DNA from: an uncultured Maribacter sp.
Lineage (GTDB): Bacteria; Bacteroidota; Bacteroidia; Flavobacteriales; Flavobacteriaceae
Length of the DNA: 64,000 nucleotides
Direction of reading: 5' to 3'
NCBI GenBank assembly: GCA_947493885.1
Contig: CANLTE010000008.1
Span: forward strand, 41,803-105,802
The notes beneath the pieces were generated by a model. That model was not told where the DNA came from and made no database searches. It worked only from the letters and a program-made list of their open reading frames with translations. The stretch's first letter is position 1, and every line of letters begins with the position of its first letter. Made by a program: the position numbers and the translations under genes. Positions 26,975-36,578 of this stretch are shown here, piece after piece.

Positions 26975-28588
26975 TTAAGAAGGACAATCACATAACTTTA
27001 GTTTTGTTCCTGGTTTTAAATTGTTACCACTAATACCGTTCCATTCTTTTAAATTTTCGATAGTAATTCCAGGATATTTTCTAGAAATAGTCCATAGTGA
27101 ATCTCCACTTTGTACCGTATGCACCTTTAAACCTGTTGTATTAACAGTTTGATTAGTTTTTTTTCTTGGTAACGATTTTTGAGACACAACTGGTTTTCTA
27201 GAAAAAATAGTAAGTCGTTGACCAATTCTTAAATTATTGCTTCTAAGGCCATTCCACCTTTTTATCTGGCTAACTCCTACTCCAAACTTTTCAGCAATTT
27301 TACCTAAATAATCACCACTACGTACTTTATACCTAATTCGGTCATCTGTTTTAACAAGTTGCGGTAAAGGGCTTTCCCTTTCTTTTAGTTCCTTTTCAAC
27401 ATGGGCGTAAATGGAGTCTTCATTTGCTACAAATTTCCCCATAGCATCCATAGGTAATCGCAACGAATAATTTTTTCCATCAACATAAGGAATAACATTT
27501 AACTTATAGGATGGATTTAAAATTTCAAGCTCCTCCGTTGAAACTCCAACCAATTCTGAAATCTGATCAAACGTTATAATACTCTTAACCCTAATTGTAT
27601 CAGTTTCAAAATAAGGTTGCGTTACTTTTTTCCCTCTTAAACCATGTTCTTCAGCATACTCAAACAAATACATTGTAGCTAAAAAAGCAGGCACATATCC
27701 AGCTGTTTCTCTTGGTAAATTTCTTCTAATATTCCAGTAGTTTGTATAACCTCCAGAACGTCTAATAGCTTTATTCACATTTCCTGGTCCTGAATTATAC
27801 GCCGCCAATGCCAAATCCCAATCACCAAAAATGTCATATAGCTTTCCAAGGTATTTACAGGCCGCTTCAGTAGATTTTATTGGATCACTACGCTCATCCA
27901 CATAACTGCTTACATCCAATTTATACATTTTTCCGGTTCCGTACATAAATTGCCATAAACCAGTTGCTCCTACTCTTGATTTTGCCCTTGGGTTTAATGC
28001 AGATTCTACAATAGACAAATATTTCATTTCAATTGGAATATCATAATTGTCTAGTTGTTGTTCAAAAAGCGGAAAATAAAACTGACTTACTGTTAACATC
28101 CGTTCAATTAACCCCCGCTTTCTCTTTAAAAATGATTTTATCACAGCCTCTAAAGAAGGGTTATAAGCAATATTAAAAGGCGTTTTTGCATTGAGTTTTG
28201 CTAATCTTACTTTTAAAGTATCGGTACTTAGTTCGTACAATACTTCCTTGCGCTCATCTATTGTAGTGACCTCCTCATACATTTCATCAAAAAGCTCAGC
28301 ATGATTTGCAAGCTCCTTTAACCAAAGGCTATCATATTTAGCAGCTGTTGGATTGTCTTCTAAATTAATTTTATCATCAAAAGATCTAATAATAACTGTT
28401 TGACTATCATCTAATGATTTTGAAGGAATAACTACATCTATTTGTTCTTTATGTACAATGGAGTCTAGTATGGTTTCAACTATTTGAGTTTTTTGCGGGG
28501 CAATACTATCTTGTTCCTGAGCAGTACTAGAAACTCCTAAAAAGGAAAGTAATAAAATTGAAAAGTATGAGCGTTTTAATAAAATCAT
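26975..28588 (-). CDS. LysM-containing lytic transglycosylase (MltD-like)
   Basis: I choose the ATG at 28588 (MILLKRSYFSILLLSFLG), which gives a proper signal peptide and 537 residues. The SLT domain has the catalytic Glu in SIVESALNPRAKS, then GATGLWQFM and LALAAYNSGPGNV. LysM modules follow: one degenerate copy (about 350-395) and two clear ones starting YKVRSGD and HTVQSGD near the C-terminus. The enzyme should cleave murein glycan strands in the periplasm. The gene follows pgk with a structured 117-bp gap. Confidence 0.92.
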   Translation of the reverse strand: MILLKRSYFSILLLSFLGVSSTAQEQDSIAPQKTQIVETILDSIVHKEQIDVVIPSKSLDDSQTVIIRSFDDKINLEDNPTAAKYDSLWLKELANHAELFDEMYEEVTTIDERKEVLYELSTDTLKVRLAKLNAKTPFNIAYNPSLEAVIKSFLKRKRGLIERMLTVSQFYFPLFEQQLDNYDIPIEMKYLSIVESALNPRAKSRVGATGLWQFMYGTGKMYKLDVSSYVDERSDPIKSTEAACKYLGKLYDIFGDWDLALAAYNSGPGNVNKAIRRSGGYTNYWNIRRNLPRETAGYVPAFLATMYLFEYAEEHGLRGKKVTQPYFETDTIRVKSIITFDQISELVGVSTEELEILNPSYKLNVIPYVDGKNYSLRLPMDAMGKFVANEDSIYAHVEKELKERESPLPQLVKTDDRIRYKVRSGDYLGKIAEKFGVGVSQIKRWNGLRSNNLRIGQRLTIFSRKPVVSQKSLPRKKTNQTVNTTGLKVHTVQSGDSLWTISRKYPGITIENLKEWNGISGNNLKPGTKLKLCDCPS

Positions 28589-28604
28589 GAGTATATAATT
28601 ACAT

Positions 28605-28688
28605 AACGGGGCTAACGAAAATCGGTATTTTTTCTGGGGGAATAAAATTTTAACTCCCAAAAATATCCGAAAATTCACTAGCCCCGTT
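28605..28688 (-). repeat. Long inverted repeat between pgk and the lytic transglycosylase gene
   Basis: AACGGGGCTA at 28605-28614 pairs perfectly with TAGCCCCGTT at 28679-28688. The 64-bp loop contains a second, inner imperfect stem (GGGAGT against ATTCCC on the minus strand). There is no T run after it, so it is not a plain terminator. It may be a leader structure of the transglycosylase mRNA. Confidence 0.6.
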
Positions 28689-28705
28689 TATCGATTAGGG
28701 TACTA

Positions 28706-29896
28706 CTATTCTAATATTGCAGCAATACCTGGTAACGTTTTTCCTTCTAAACTTTCTAGCATAGCTCCTCCTCCAGTGGAAACATAGCTTACTTTGTTTT
28801 GGAAACCAAATTGCTTTACTGCAGCAACAGAATCACCTCCACCAACTAATGAAAATGCTCCATTTTGAGTTGCTTCGTCTACAAAATTTCCTATTTGAAT
28901 AGTTCCGTTAGCAAACTTTTCCATTTCAAACACCCCAACAGGGCCGTTCCAAAGTATAGTTTTAGATTTTAAAATAACCTCTTTAAGTATAGCCAATGTA
29001 GCTGGTCCGGCGTCTAAACCTTGCCATCCATCAGGGATTTTATCAGAGTCTACGATTTTAGTGTTTGCGTCATTACTAAAATCATCTGCAGCAATAACAT
29101 CTACAGGAATATGAACTTCTACATTTTTAGCTTTCGCTTTTTCAAGAATTTCTAATGCCAACCCCATTTTATCGTCTTCACAAATGGACTCACCTACTTG
29201 ACCACCTAGTGCTTTTACAAAAGTATAAGTCATTCCTCCTCCAACAATAAGGTGATCTACTTTATCTAAAATATTTTCTATAATGGTAATTTTAGAAGAT
29301 ACTTTTGCTCCACCTAAAATAGCAAGTACGGGTTTTTCTCCTGTTTGCATTACTTTTTCAATAGATTCTATTTCTTTCGCTAGCAAATAGCCAAAACATT
29401 TGTCTTCTGGGAAAAATTGCGCCACTATTGTTGTGGATGCATGTGCGCGATGCGCTGTTCCAAAAGCATCATTAACATAAATATCTCCTAATTTAGATAA
29501 CTGTTCAGCAAAACCTTTATCTCCATTAGTTTCTTCAGCATAGAAACGTAAATTTTCAATTAATAAAATTTCTCCATTTTGCAATTCCTGAACAGCTTTT
29601 TCTACATTTTCACCAACAGAATCATCCACAAATTTTACATCAACACCTATTATTTCAGAAACTTTACTGCAAATATGTTTTAGTGATAAATTAGGATTAC
29701 GCTCTCCTTTTGGTCTTCCTAAATGACTCATTAGTACAGCGCTACCACCATCTTCTAAAACTTTAATAATTGTGGGCTTTGCAGCTTCAATTCTATTAGT
29801 ATCCGTTACATTAAAATCCTCATCTAACGGTACATTAAAATCAACACGAATAAGTGCTTTTTTATTTTTAAAATTTAAATCGTCAATAACTTTCAT
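28706..29896 (-). CDS. pgk: Phosphoglycerate kinase
   Basis: This 396-residue enzyme has RVDFNVPL at residues 17-24, MSHLGRPKG near 57-65 and [10 protein letters not shown] near 193-202. The C-terminal [13 protein letters not shown] is the nucleotide-binding loop. It transfers phosphate between 1,3-bisphosphoglycerate and ADP in glycolysis. A -7 element lies 22 nt upstream. Length and motifs are standard. Confidence 0.97.
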   Translation of the reverse strand: MKVIDDLNFKNKKALIRVDFNVPLDEDFNVTDTNRIEAAKPTIIKVLEDGGSAVLMSHLGRPKGERNPNLSLKHICSKVSEIIGVDVKFVDDSVGENVEKAVQELQNGEILLIENLRFYAEETNGDKGFAEQLSKLGDIYVNDAFGTAHRAHASTTIVAQFFPEDKCFGYLLAKEIESIEKVMQTGEKPVLAILGGAKVSSKITIIENILDKVDHLIVGGGMTYTFVKALGGQVGESICEDDKMGLALEILEKAKAKNVEVHIPVDVIAADDFSNDANTKIVDSDKIPDGWQGLDAGPATLAILKEVILKSKTILWNGPVGVFEMEKFANGTIQIGNFVDEATQNGAFSLVGGGDSVAAVKQFGFQNKVSYVSTGGGAMLESLEGKTLPGIAAILE

Positions 29897-29918
29897 AGAA
29901 TCTGTTTTTAGAGAGCAG

Positions 29919-29926
29919 CAAAGGTA
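29919..29926 (-). promoter_or_regulatory. -7 promoter element for pgk
   Basis: The minus strand reads TACCTTTG, a perfect TAnnTTTG match, 22 nt before the pgk ATG at 29896. Confidence 0.55.
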
Positions 29927-30006
29927 AAGATTTATGCTATTGGTTTAAAGGCTTATACTTGATAATTTGTAATCAAAAATGATATTTACCAATACTTCAA
30001 AAAAGC

Positions 30007-30014
30007 TATCTTTG
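30007..30014 (+). promoter_or_regulatory. -7 promoter element directly before the delta' subunit gene
   Basis: TATCTTTG matches TAnnTTTG and ends only 5 nt before the ATG at 30020, which predicts a leaderless or near-leaderless mRNA. Confidence 0.55.
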
Positions 30015-30019
30015 AGCCC

Positions 30020-31171
30020 ATGTTGTTTAAAGATGTTTTAGGGCTTTCTCACATAAAAAATCATTTATCGTCAAGTGCTGATAAAGGCAGAATTCCGCAT
30101 GCTCAATTATTTGTTGGTTCTGAAGGTTCTGGAATTCTTCCCATGGCATTGGCGTATGCGCAATATATAATTTGTGGAAATACGAATAGTGAAAACGTTG
30201 GAAAAAATGAAAGCTGTAACATTAAGTTTGATGCTTTAGCCCATCCAGATATGCACTTTGCTTTTCCTGTTGCAAACTCAGATAAAGTAAAAAGTCATGC
30301 TGTTAGTAACCATTATATGGAAGATTGGAGGCGCTTTGTTAAGGAGCAGCCTTACGGAAACCTTTTTGATTGGTATCGTTTTATAGATATTGAAAAAAAG
30401 CAAGGACAAATTGGTGTTGATGAAGCTCAGGACATTGTTAAAAAATTGGTCTTAAAATCATATGAAGGGGGCTATAAAGTAATGTTGGTTTGGATGGCAG
30501 AGTATATGAATACTGCTGCAGCTAACAAACTATTAAAACTCATTGAAGAGCCTCCTGAGAAAACTGTTTTTTTATTACTATGTGAAAGCGAAGAGCAAAT
30601 TATACAAACCATAAAATCGCGCTGTCAGATATTACACTTCCCGCCTCTTGCAGATGATACAATTGCTGATGCCTTAGTTGAAAAAGGGGCAACGCGTGAA
30701 GAAGCCATACGTTTTTCTCATGAAGCCAACGGTAATTTTAATAAAGCGCTTGATTTAGTAAATAATGACTCTGAAGATTTAGTTTTTGAAAAATGGTTTG
30801 TGCAATGGGTTAGAAGTGCATTTAAAGCCAAAGGGAACAAGGCTGCTATTCATGAGCTAATTCTTTGGAGCGAAGAAATTGCAAAAACTGGTAGAGAAAC
30901 TCAAAAAAAATTCATGCACTATTGCATTGCAGTTATTCGACAAGCTTTGCTAATTAATTATAATGCAAATGAGCTTGCTTATATGCAAATACATTCAGAT
31001 GGTTTTAAGCTTGAAAAGTTTGCTCCTTTTATCCATGAAAATAACATTTTAGATATCGTTGGCGAATTGGAGGATGCTATATATCATGTGGAACGAAATG
31101 GAAATGCGAAAATAATTTTTACTGACCTTTCCATAAAATTGACCCGATTACTTCACAAAAAAGCAGGATAA
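30020..31171 (+). CDS. holB: DNA polymerase III delta' subunit
   Basis: This 383-residue protein starts MLFKDVLGLSHIKNHL and RIPHAQLFVGSEGSG. That is the clamp-loader AAA+ fold, but with a degenerate Walker A as in delta'. Near residue 163 VWMAEYMNTAAANKLLKLIEEPP, in two parts, is the conserved sensor/helix region. SRC appears in KSRCQILHF. The protein is the non-hydrolysing wrench of the clamp loader. Start choice is fixed by the family N-terminus. The gene is followed 10 bp later by a DoxX-like gene. Confidence 0.88.
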   Translation: MLFKDVLGLSHIKNHLSSSADKGRIPHAQLFVGSEGSGILPMALAYAQYIICGNTNSENVGKNESCNIKFDALAHPDMHFAFPVANSDKVKSHAVSNHYMEDWRRFVKEQPYGNLFDWYRFIDIEKKQGQIGVDEAQDIVKKLVLKSYEGGYKVMLVWMAEYMNTAAANKLLKLIEEPPEKTVFLLLCESEEQIIQTIKSRCQILHFPPLADDTIADALVEKGATREEAIRFSHEANGNFNKALDLVNNDSEDLVFEKWFVQWVRSAFKAKGNKAAIHELILWSEEIAKTGRETQKKFMHYCIAVIRQALLINYNANELAYMQIHSDGFKLEKFAPFIHENNILDIVGELEDAIYHVERNGNAKIIFTDLSIKLTRLLHKKAG

Positions 31172-31181
31172 TTTAAGTATT

Positions 31182-31580
31182 ATGGATTCTATTTTAAACA
31201 GCATAACAGAGATTCTATTACTCATATTTTTAATAATTACTTTTCTTCAAAGTGGCCTTGATAAAATAACCGACTGGAAAGGAAATATATCTTGGCTAAA
31301 GGAACACTTTTCTAAAACAATGTTTAAAAACATTGTTCCTCTTTTGGTTTCTATAATTTTAATTACTGAAATAGTAGCGGGAGTACTTTGTGTTATTGGC
31401 ATTTACGAGATTCTAACTTCTGGCAGCAAGTTAATTGCATTTTACGGAGGAATTTTATCTTGTGTTGTTTTATTCATGTTGCTTTTTGGCCAGCGCATAG
31501 CTAAAGATTATGATGGTGCTAGAACCATTGTTATTTATTTTATTCCCACTATTTTTTTAGTTTATTTGCTTCAGGGTTAA
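31182..31580 (+). CDS. DoxX-like four-helix membrane protein
   Basis: This 132-residue protein has four hydrophobic segments at about 8-24, 50-72, 82-105 and 112-130. LQSGLDKITDWKGN after the first helix and FGQRIAKDYDGA before the last fit the DoxX/MauE-like family of quinone-linked or detoxification membrane proteins. Substrate unknown. It lies 10 bp after the delta' gene and is probably co-transcribed with it. Confidence 0.65.
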   Translation: MDSILNSITEILLLIFLIITFLQSGLDKITDWKGNISWLKEHFSKTMFKNIVPLLVSIILITEIVAGVLCVIGIYEILTSGSKLIAFYGGILSCVVLFMLLFGQRIAKDYDGARTIVIYFIPTIFLVYLLQG

Positions 31581-31664
31581 AAAAATTAAAAATTGTAAGC
31601 ACCCTTGACATTAGGCTGTCTTTAGTTGATTTTAGTTTTGTTTCAAACTTTATTTACTTCTAAA

Positions 31665-32375
31665 ATGAAACAACTACTAATTTTACTATTAATGCTCATT
31701 ATTAACTGTGAAAACACTTCAAACAACAAACAAAGTGCAAATTCAGATATAAACACCGTCATACTAATAATTGGTAAAACATTACCTGAATACTCTCAAG
31801 AGGAAGTTATTAATCTATCAAGTGCTATTGACCCTATGGTTGATAAGTTTGATGGTTATTATGGTAGAAAAATGCTTATTAGTAACAAATACCCAAACTT
31901 GATAGGTGATATTGTTTTTTATAGAGACATTACTTCTTTTGAAAAAGCATCGGAAATAGAATTGCAAAGTACAACTTGTCAAAAATTCTTTGCAACAATG
32001 GATCCAGATACAACTGCGTCAAAAATATTCATTGCAAAACCCATTTTTATGACACAAGAAAAACAAGGGAAAACTGGTGTTGTGGAAATAGTTATAAGCA
32101 AGGCTAAAGACAACTATATTGAAGATGAAATTATAGTGGCAGCAAAAAATTTAAATCCACTTCTAGATACGTTCGATGGTTTTTTAAGTCGAAAGCTACT
32201 CTTAACTGAAGATAAGTATTGGATAGATGTTTTATATTGGACAAATATGCAAGAAGCCAAATCTGCTTTCGCTAAAATTGGCGAAAGTACAATTGCCCTT
32301 CCTTATTTAGCAATGGCGGATGAAAATAACACTCAAATACATCATTTTAATGTTGCCATAGATACTGAAAAATAA
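31665..32375 (+). CDS. Secreted or lipid-anchored protein with two copies of an ABM-like alpha/beta-barrel domain
   Basis: The frame is open from 31626, but the ATG at 31665 gives MKQLLILLLMLIINCENT, a signal-like start (236 residues). The Cys could be a lipid site, although Asn at -1 is unusual. Two halves look alike. The first has NLSSAIDPMVDKFDGYYGRKML and DIVFYRDITSFEKAS, and the second has AAKNLNPLLDTFDGFLSRKLL and DVLYWTNMQEAKSA. That is the ferredoxin-like dimeric alpha/beta barrel (antibiotic biosynthesis monooxygenase-type) duplicated in one chain. No catalytic assignment is possible. Confidence 0.6.
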   Translation: MKQLLILLLMLIINCENTSNNKQSANSDINTVILIIGKTLPEYSQEEVINLSSAIDPMVDKFDGYYGRKMLISNKYPNLIGDIVFYRDITSFEKASEIELQSTTCQKFFATMDPDTTASKIFIAKPIFMTQEKQGKTGVVEIVISKAKDNYIEDEIIVAAKNLNPLLDTFDGFLSRKLLLTEDKYWIDVLYWTNMQEAKSAFAKIGESTIALPYLAMADENNTQIHHFNVAIDTEK

Positions 32376-32408
32376 TCTTAACTAACTTATAATCAAGTGA
32401 TTAATAAT

Positions 32409-32447
32409 AAAAAAAGGGTTCGGCATTAGTGTCGAACCCTTTTTTTT
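32409..32447. terminator. Bidirectional terminator between convergent genes
   Basis: AAAAAAGGGTTCG pairs with CGAACCCTTTTTT around a 10-base loop. A-rich and T-rich flanks make it work in both directions. Confidence 0.92.
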
Positions 32448-32463
32448 CTTAAAACAAATAGTT

Positions 32464-32970
32464 TTACTTTTTATAGTTGTCGTTTAATATTTTAACAACT
32501 TGCTCTGTAAGATCATTTGCATCGGTTCCGTAAAGAACGCTACCGCCTTCACCTCCACCTAAAATATAGGTATAACCATTAGCTTTTCCGTATGCTTTAA
32601 TTTCTTTTTTAACCTTGCTTACAATACTATCCATTTCGGTTTGCCCTTCAGCTTGTAATAGCTGATCCTCTTGCTGTAATTGCTGACCAATAAACTGACC
32701 TTTTTGTTGCATAATACCATACTCTTCTTGAGCCTTTTTCTGAGACATGCTTTGCGCTTTTGCTTGAAAAGCTTGTGCCTCAATCTGAAAAGCTTGAGAA
32801 ATACTATCTCTCTTTTTTGTTAATGCTTCTGCTTTAGCTTTAAATTTGGCTTCTACATCAATCTTTTCTTGATACTTTTCCATCAACTTAACCTTATCAA
32901 CATACCCTATTTTATCTTGTTGGCATGAAACCATTCCCAACACAACCATCGCTAAAACTAATTTTTTCAT
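32464..32970 (-). CDS. OmpH/Skp family periplasmic chaperone, lipoprotein form
   Basis: This 168-residue protein has a lipoprotein signal ending GMVSC. KIGYVDKVKLMEKY follows, the Skp start. A long Gln/Ala/Lys-rich coiled coil spans about 35-125, the tentacle region, and it ends with ANGYTYILGGGEGGSVLYG, the Skp C-terminal strand block. It should hold unfolded outer-membrane proteins. The lipid anchor differs from the soluble enterobacterial Skp. The gene appears monocistronic. Confidence 0.88.
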   Translation of the reverse strand: MKKLVLAMVVLGMVSCQQDKIGYVDKVKLMEKYQEKIDVEAKFKAKAEALTKKRDSISQAFQIEAQAFQAKAQSMSQKKAQEEYGIMQQKGQFIGQQLQQEDQLLQAEGQTEMDSIVSKVKKEIKAYGKANGYTYILGGGEGGSVLYGTDANDLTEQVVKILNDNYKK

Positions 32971-33248
32971 TTTTTTAATATTTTATTTAATAGTAGTTCT
33001 CAAAATTTTGATTCGCTAAAATAACAAAGCTTTTTATACTTATGTCTTAATTAAAAAAGATTTATAAGGACTCTTAAAAAAGGGCAAAACCCATCCATAG
33101 TTAAAATCTATTTAAAAGCACTGTTTCAATAAATTTAAATTATATTTTACACATCTCAAAGAAGACGCATAACAGCATTTTAGAAGTTATAAATACAATT
33201 TACCATGCACCTGATAAAAACAAGCTTAAAAGCGCTTAAAATGTGCTT

Positions 33249-34076
33249 TCACCTCTTTTTGATGATATAAATCAACGAAGAGTATTCCCCAGTATTAATG
33301 GCACTAAGATTAGATTTTAAACCGGATATAAATCCTCGTAAAAAATTTTGTTTTCCTGTCTTATATTTTTCTGAAAGCAGTGAAACATAAAACGAATCAA
33401 AAATCATGGGTTTAGTTTTAACCACTTCCATATCCATATTAGAAAAAAGCCTTTTAATTGCGCTTTGTGAAAAATGCCATAAATGTCTTGGAACATCATA
33501 AGCCGCCCAATACGCTCCATATTTTTTTGCATCGTATGATTTGTAATTAGGAACAGCAATAATTAAACTTCCATTATCTGATAATAAAGCCTTAAATTTT
33601 TCAATCTGAGATTCTAAATTCGGAAGATGTTCTAAAACATGCCAAAGCGTAATTACATCAAAATTAGTTTCTCCTAGTTCTTCAATATTTGCGAAAAGCT
33701 GAAGCCCCTTTTTACTTGCTAGTTGGTTCGCCCGAGTATTAGGTTCTACTCCAAAAACATTCCATTTATTATTTTTGGCAATAGATAAAAAGTCTCCCGT
33801 TCCTGCACCAACATCCAATAATTTTTTTGAACCCGAGGATAACGATTCTATTAAAACTAACTTTTTAGCTAAACTGTATTTTTTTACAACCTGATAGATT
33901 TTATCCACTAACGATTTACTAGCATCTGTATGCGAAATATAATCTTCGCTTTCGTAGTATTTATTTAAACTTTCCGGTTGCGGAGTAGTAATCAACATTT
34001 GCTTGTCCTCATCAAAAGTTAATTCAAAACTTTCTCCTGAAACAGAATAGTCTTTAGTTTTTAAATAAACGCTCAT
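33249..34076 (-). CDS. Class I SAM-dependent methyltransferase
   Basis: I choose the ATG at 34076 (MSVYLKTKDYSVSGE), giving 275 residues. LLDVGAGTGDFLSIA at about 90-104 is the SAM-binding motif I. FDVITLWHVLEHLPN near 145-159 and GSLIIAVPNYKSYDA are the following motifs of the methyltransferase type 11/23 group. The N-terminal SGESFELTFDE and YYESEDYISH blocks resemble methyltransferases acting on glycolipid or small molecules in Bacteroidota. The substrate is unknown. The gap to its left (about 280 bp) shows nothing recognisable. Confidence 0.88.
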   Translation of the reverse strand: MSVYLKTKDYSVSGESFELTFDEDKQMLITTPQPESLNKYYESEDYISHTDASKSLVDKIYQVVKKYSLAKKLVLIESLSSGSKKLLDVGAGTGDFLSIAKNNKWNVFGVEPNTRANQLASKKGLQLFANIEELGETNFDVITLWHVLEHLPNLESQIEKFKALLSDNGSLIIAVPNYKSYDAKKYGAYWAAYDVPRHLWHFSQSAIKRLFSNMDMEVVKTKPMIFDSFYVSLLSEKYKTGKQNFLRGFISGLKSNLSAINTGEYSSLIYIIKKR

Positions 34077-34211
34077 CGTAATTATATGTGGAGAGATTTT
34101 CAAATTTCAAGTTACGAAGATACTTCAAAACGGCTTCTCTAAAAAGGGAATCTTTATTAAGCAATTTGATTTCCGATAAATGAGATTTCTTAAGAGTGTA
34201 ACTATATCAAC

Positions 34212-34235
34212 TTTTTGTTCCACGTGGAACAAAAA
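34212..34235. promoter_or_regulatory. parS: parS-like centromere site, copy 1
   Basis: The core TGTTCCACGTGGAACA at 34216-34231 is a perfect 16-bp palindrome and matches the bacterial ParB-binding site consensus (TGTTnCACGTGnAACA). T and A flanks extend the symmetry to 24 bp. It lies directly after the stop of the 34236-34709 gene. Confidence 0.88.
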
Positions 34236-34709
34236 TTAAATTTTGTTGACCAAATTAATCTTCAAAAGCGATGCTAATTTCTCTCCTTTTTGCTCTACCT
34301 CCGTTAAAGAATTACTTTTAAAAACAGTAAAATACTGATTCCCTTTAAAAAACCTAATTACATAACTTTTAGACCCATTTTTAGCATTCATAGCCGCTAT
34401 CGGACCCCAAACTGTTCCTCCATTAAAAGAAGCCGAAAAAACAGATATATAATCTGGTTTTATGCACTTGAGCTTAAGCCTTAAAACAGAAAAACCAAAA
34501 AATCTAAAATGCCTTTTATTTTTAAAATCACTACTAATCTCATAAGCAATCGAGTAGCCCAAAATAACAGTTGACAATAAAAATAGCGCAACTAATTCCG
34601 AAATATTTGATTTATATAGTAGCTGAATACAAGCTACTACTAACATACAAACTCCTAATATCTTAGCTGTGGTTGGTTTATCTTGTTTAAACAACATGCT
34701 GTTTTTCAT
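34236..34709 (-). CDS. Hypothetical protein with two N-terminal membrane helices
   Basis: This 157-residue protein has a short basic N-terminus and two hydrophobic helices (about 15-32 and 36-55). A cytosolic domain follows, with [13 protein letters not shown], a strand-rich middle and an ending [15 protein letters not shown] do not recognise a family. It looks like a PH-like or bacterial membrane-anchored beta domain, but this is a guess. It overlaps mnmG by 4 bp and is followed immediately by a parS-like palindrome. Confidence 0.7.
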   Translation of the reverse strand: MKNSMLFKQDKPTTAKILGVCMLVVACIQLLYKSNISELVALFLLSTVILGYSIAYEISSDFKNKRHFRFFGFSVLRLKLKCIKPDYISVFSASFNGGTVWGPIAAMNAKNGSKSYVIRFFKGNQYFTVFKSNSLTEVEQKGEKLASLLKINLVNKI

Positions 34710-36574
34710 CTTCCCATATAAACTAATAGTACACTAATATCACTTGGTGTAACTCCACTAATACGAGAGGCCTGTGATATGGTCACGGGCTGAATAGTCG
34801 TTAATTTTTCACGAGCCTCAAAGGATAACGACTTTAACTTTGTATAATCAAAATTCTCAGGAATTTTAACGCCTTCTAGACGTTGTAATTTATCTGCATT
34901 TAGTTTTTCCTTAGCAATATACCCAGCGTATTTAACCTGAATTTCGGTTTGCTCTAAGACCTCAGAATCCAACTCATTCGAATTAACGAAATCAGAAACC
35001 GAATCAATTTTAAGCATATGCTCCATGGTAACCTTTGGCCTAGAAAACGATTTAAACATTTTAGCAGATTGCTTAACCAATGCAGAATTTACACTTTCCA
35101 ATATTGGATTAATCTCTTCAGGCTTAACACTGGTCTCCTTAAAGAAATTTACAAACATGTTAGATTTAGCTTGCTTTTCCTCCATCCGCTCTAAACGCTC
35201 CTTCTTTGCCAAGCCTATTTGATATCCTTTTGGAGTTAATCTTAAATCTGCATTATCCTGTCTTAACAGTGTTCTATATTCCGCACGCGAAGTAAACATC
35301 CTATAAGGTTCTTCGGTTCCCTTTGTAATTAAATCATCTATTAAAACCCCAATATAGGCTTCATCCCGTTTTAAAATAAAAGCCTCCTTTTCATGAACCT
35401 TTAAATGTGCATTTATTCCAGCCATTAGTCCCTGAGACGCAGCCTCTTCATATCCTGTAGTGCCATTAATCTGGCCAGCAAAATAAAGATTATTTACAAG
35501 CTTAGTTTCCAACGTATGTTTCAATTGTGTCGGCGGAAAATAATCATACTCTATAGCATAACCAGGTCTAAAGAACTTTACGTTTTCAAAACCCGCAACA
35601 GAACGTAAAGCTTTAAACTGTACGTCTTCTGGTAAAGAAGTAGAAAATCCATTTACATACACCTCAACAGTATCCCAGCCTTCAGGTTCAACAAATAATT
35701 GATGACTGTTCTTATCCGCAAATCGGTTTATCTTGTCCTCGATTGAAGGACAATAACGAGGTCCTAAACTTTTAATACGACCATTAAACATTGGAGACCT
35801 ATCAAAGCCCTCTCGAAGTAAATTATGCACCAATTCACTAGTATGAGACATGTAACAATCTCTTTGAATTTTAAGTTTTGGAGTTTTTAGATATGAGAAT
35901 TTTTCTGGCCGTTCATCCCCTGGTTGAACAATCATTTTAGAATAATCTAATGATCTTCCATCAACACGAGGTGGCGTTCCAGTTTTCATCCTACCAGAAT
36001 CAAAACCAATATCAACCAACTGTTCCGTTATTCCCTTTGCAGCTCTCTCACCTGCTCTACCACCACTAAAGTTTTTCTCCCCAATATGTATTAAACCATT
36101 CAAAAAAGTACCATTTGTGAGTACTACAGATTTAGATTTAATTTCGATCCCTAATGAAGTCCTAACACCAACAACATTATTTCCTTCAATAATTAAACTG
36201 GAAACCATTTCCTGATAAAAATCAACATTCTGCGTATTCTCCAAAGCCAACCTCCATTCCTCAGCAAAACGCATACGATCGCTTTGTGCTCGAGGGCTCC
36301 ACATTGCAGGCCCCTTTGACTTATTAAGCATTTTAAACTGAATAGCTGACTTGTCGGTAATTATTCCACTATATCCTCCCAACGCATCAATTTCCCTAAC
36401 AATCTGCCCTTTTGCAATTCCTCCCATAGCAGGGTTGCAAGACATTTGTCCAATAGCTTGAAGGTTCATCGTTACCAACAACGTTTTGGAACCCATATTA
36501 GCAGCAGCAGCAGCAGCTTCGGCACCAGCATGCCCACCACCTACAACGATTACATCATAAATATTATCAAACAT
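34706..36574 (-). CDS. mnmG: tRNA uridine-34 carboxymethylaminomethyl modification enzyme MnmG
   Basis: This 622-residue protein has [18 protein letters not shown] at residues 11-28, the FAD-binding loop. [13 protein letters not shown] and [13 protein letters not shown] follow, then [11 protein letters not shown] and [14 protein letters not shown], all family signatures. With MnmE it installs the cmnm5/nm5 group on wobble uridine in the cytosol. In many bacteria mnmG (gidA) lies near the replication origin and parAB. The two parS-like sites on either side fit that picture. Confidence 0.97.
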   Translation of the reverse strand: MFDNIYDVIVVGGGHAGAEAAAAAANMGSKTLLVTMNLQAIGQMSCNPAMGGIAKGQIVREIDALGGYSGIITDKSAIQFKMLNKSKGPAMWSPRAQSDRMRFAEEWRLALENTQNVDFYQEMVSSLIIEGNNVVGVRTSLGIEIKSKSVVLTNGTFLNGLIHIGEKNFSGGRAGERAAKGITEQLVDIGFDSGRMKTGTPPRVDGRSLDYSKMIVQPGDERPEKFSYLKTPKLKIQRDCYMSHTSELVHNLLREGFDRSPMFNGRIKSLGPRYCPSIEDKINRFADKNSHQLFVEPEGWDTVEVYVNGFSTSLPEDVQFKALRSVAGFENVKFFRPGYAIEYDYFPPTQLKHTLETKLVNNLYFAGQINGTTGYEEAASQGLMAGINAHLKVHEKEAFILKRDEAYIGVLIDDLITKGTEEPYRMFTSRAEYRTLLRQDNADLRLTPKGYQIGLAKKERLERMEEKQAKSNMFVNFFKETSVKPEEINPILESVNSALVKQSAKMFKSFSRPKVTMEHMLKIDSVSDFVNSNELDSEVLEQTEIQVKYAGYIAKEKLNADKLQRLEGVKIPENFDYTKLKSLSFEAREKLTTIQPVTISQASRISGVTPSDISVLLVYMGR

Positions 36575-36578
36575 AATT

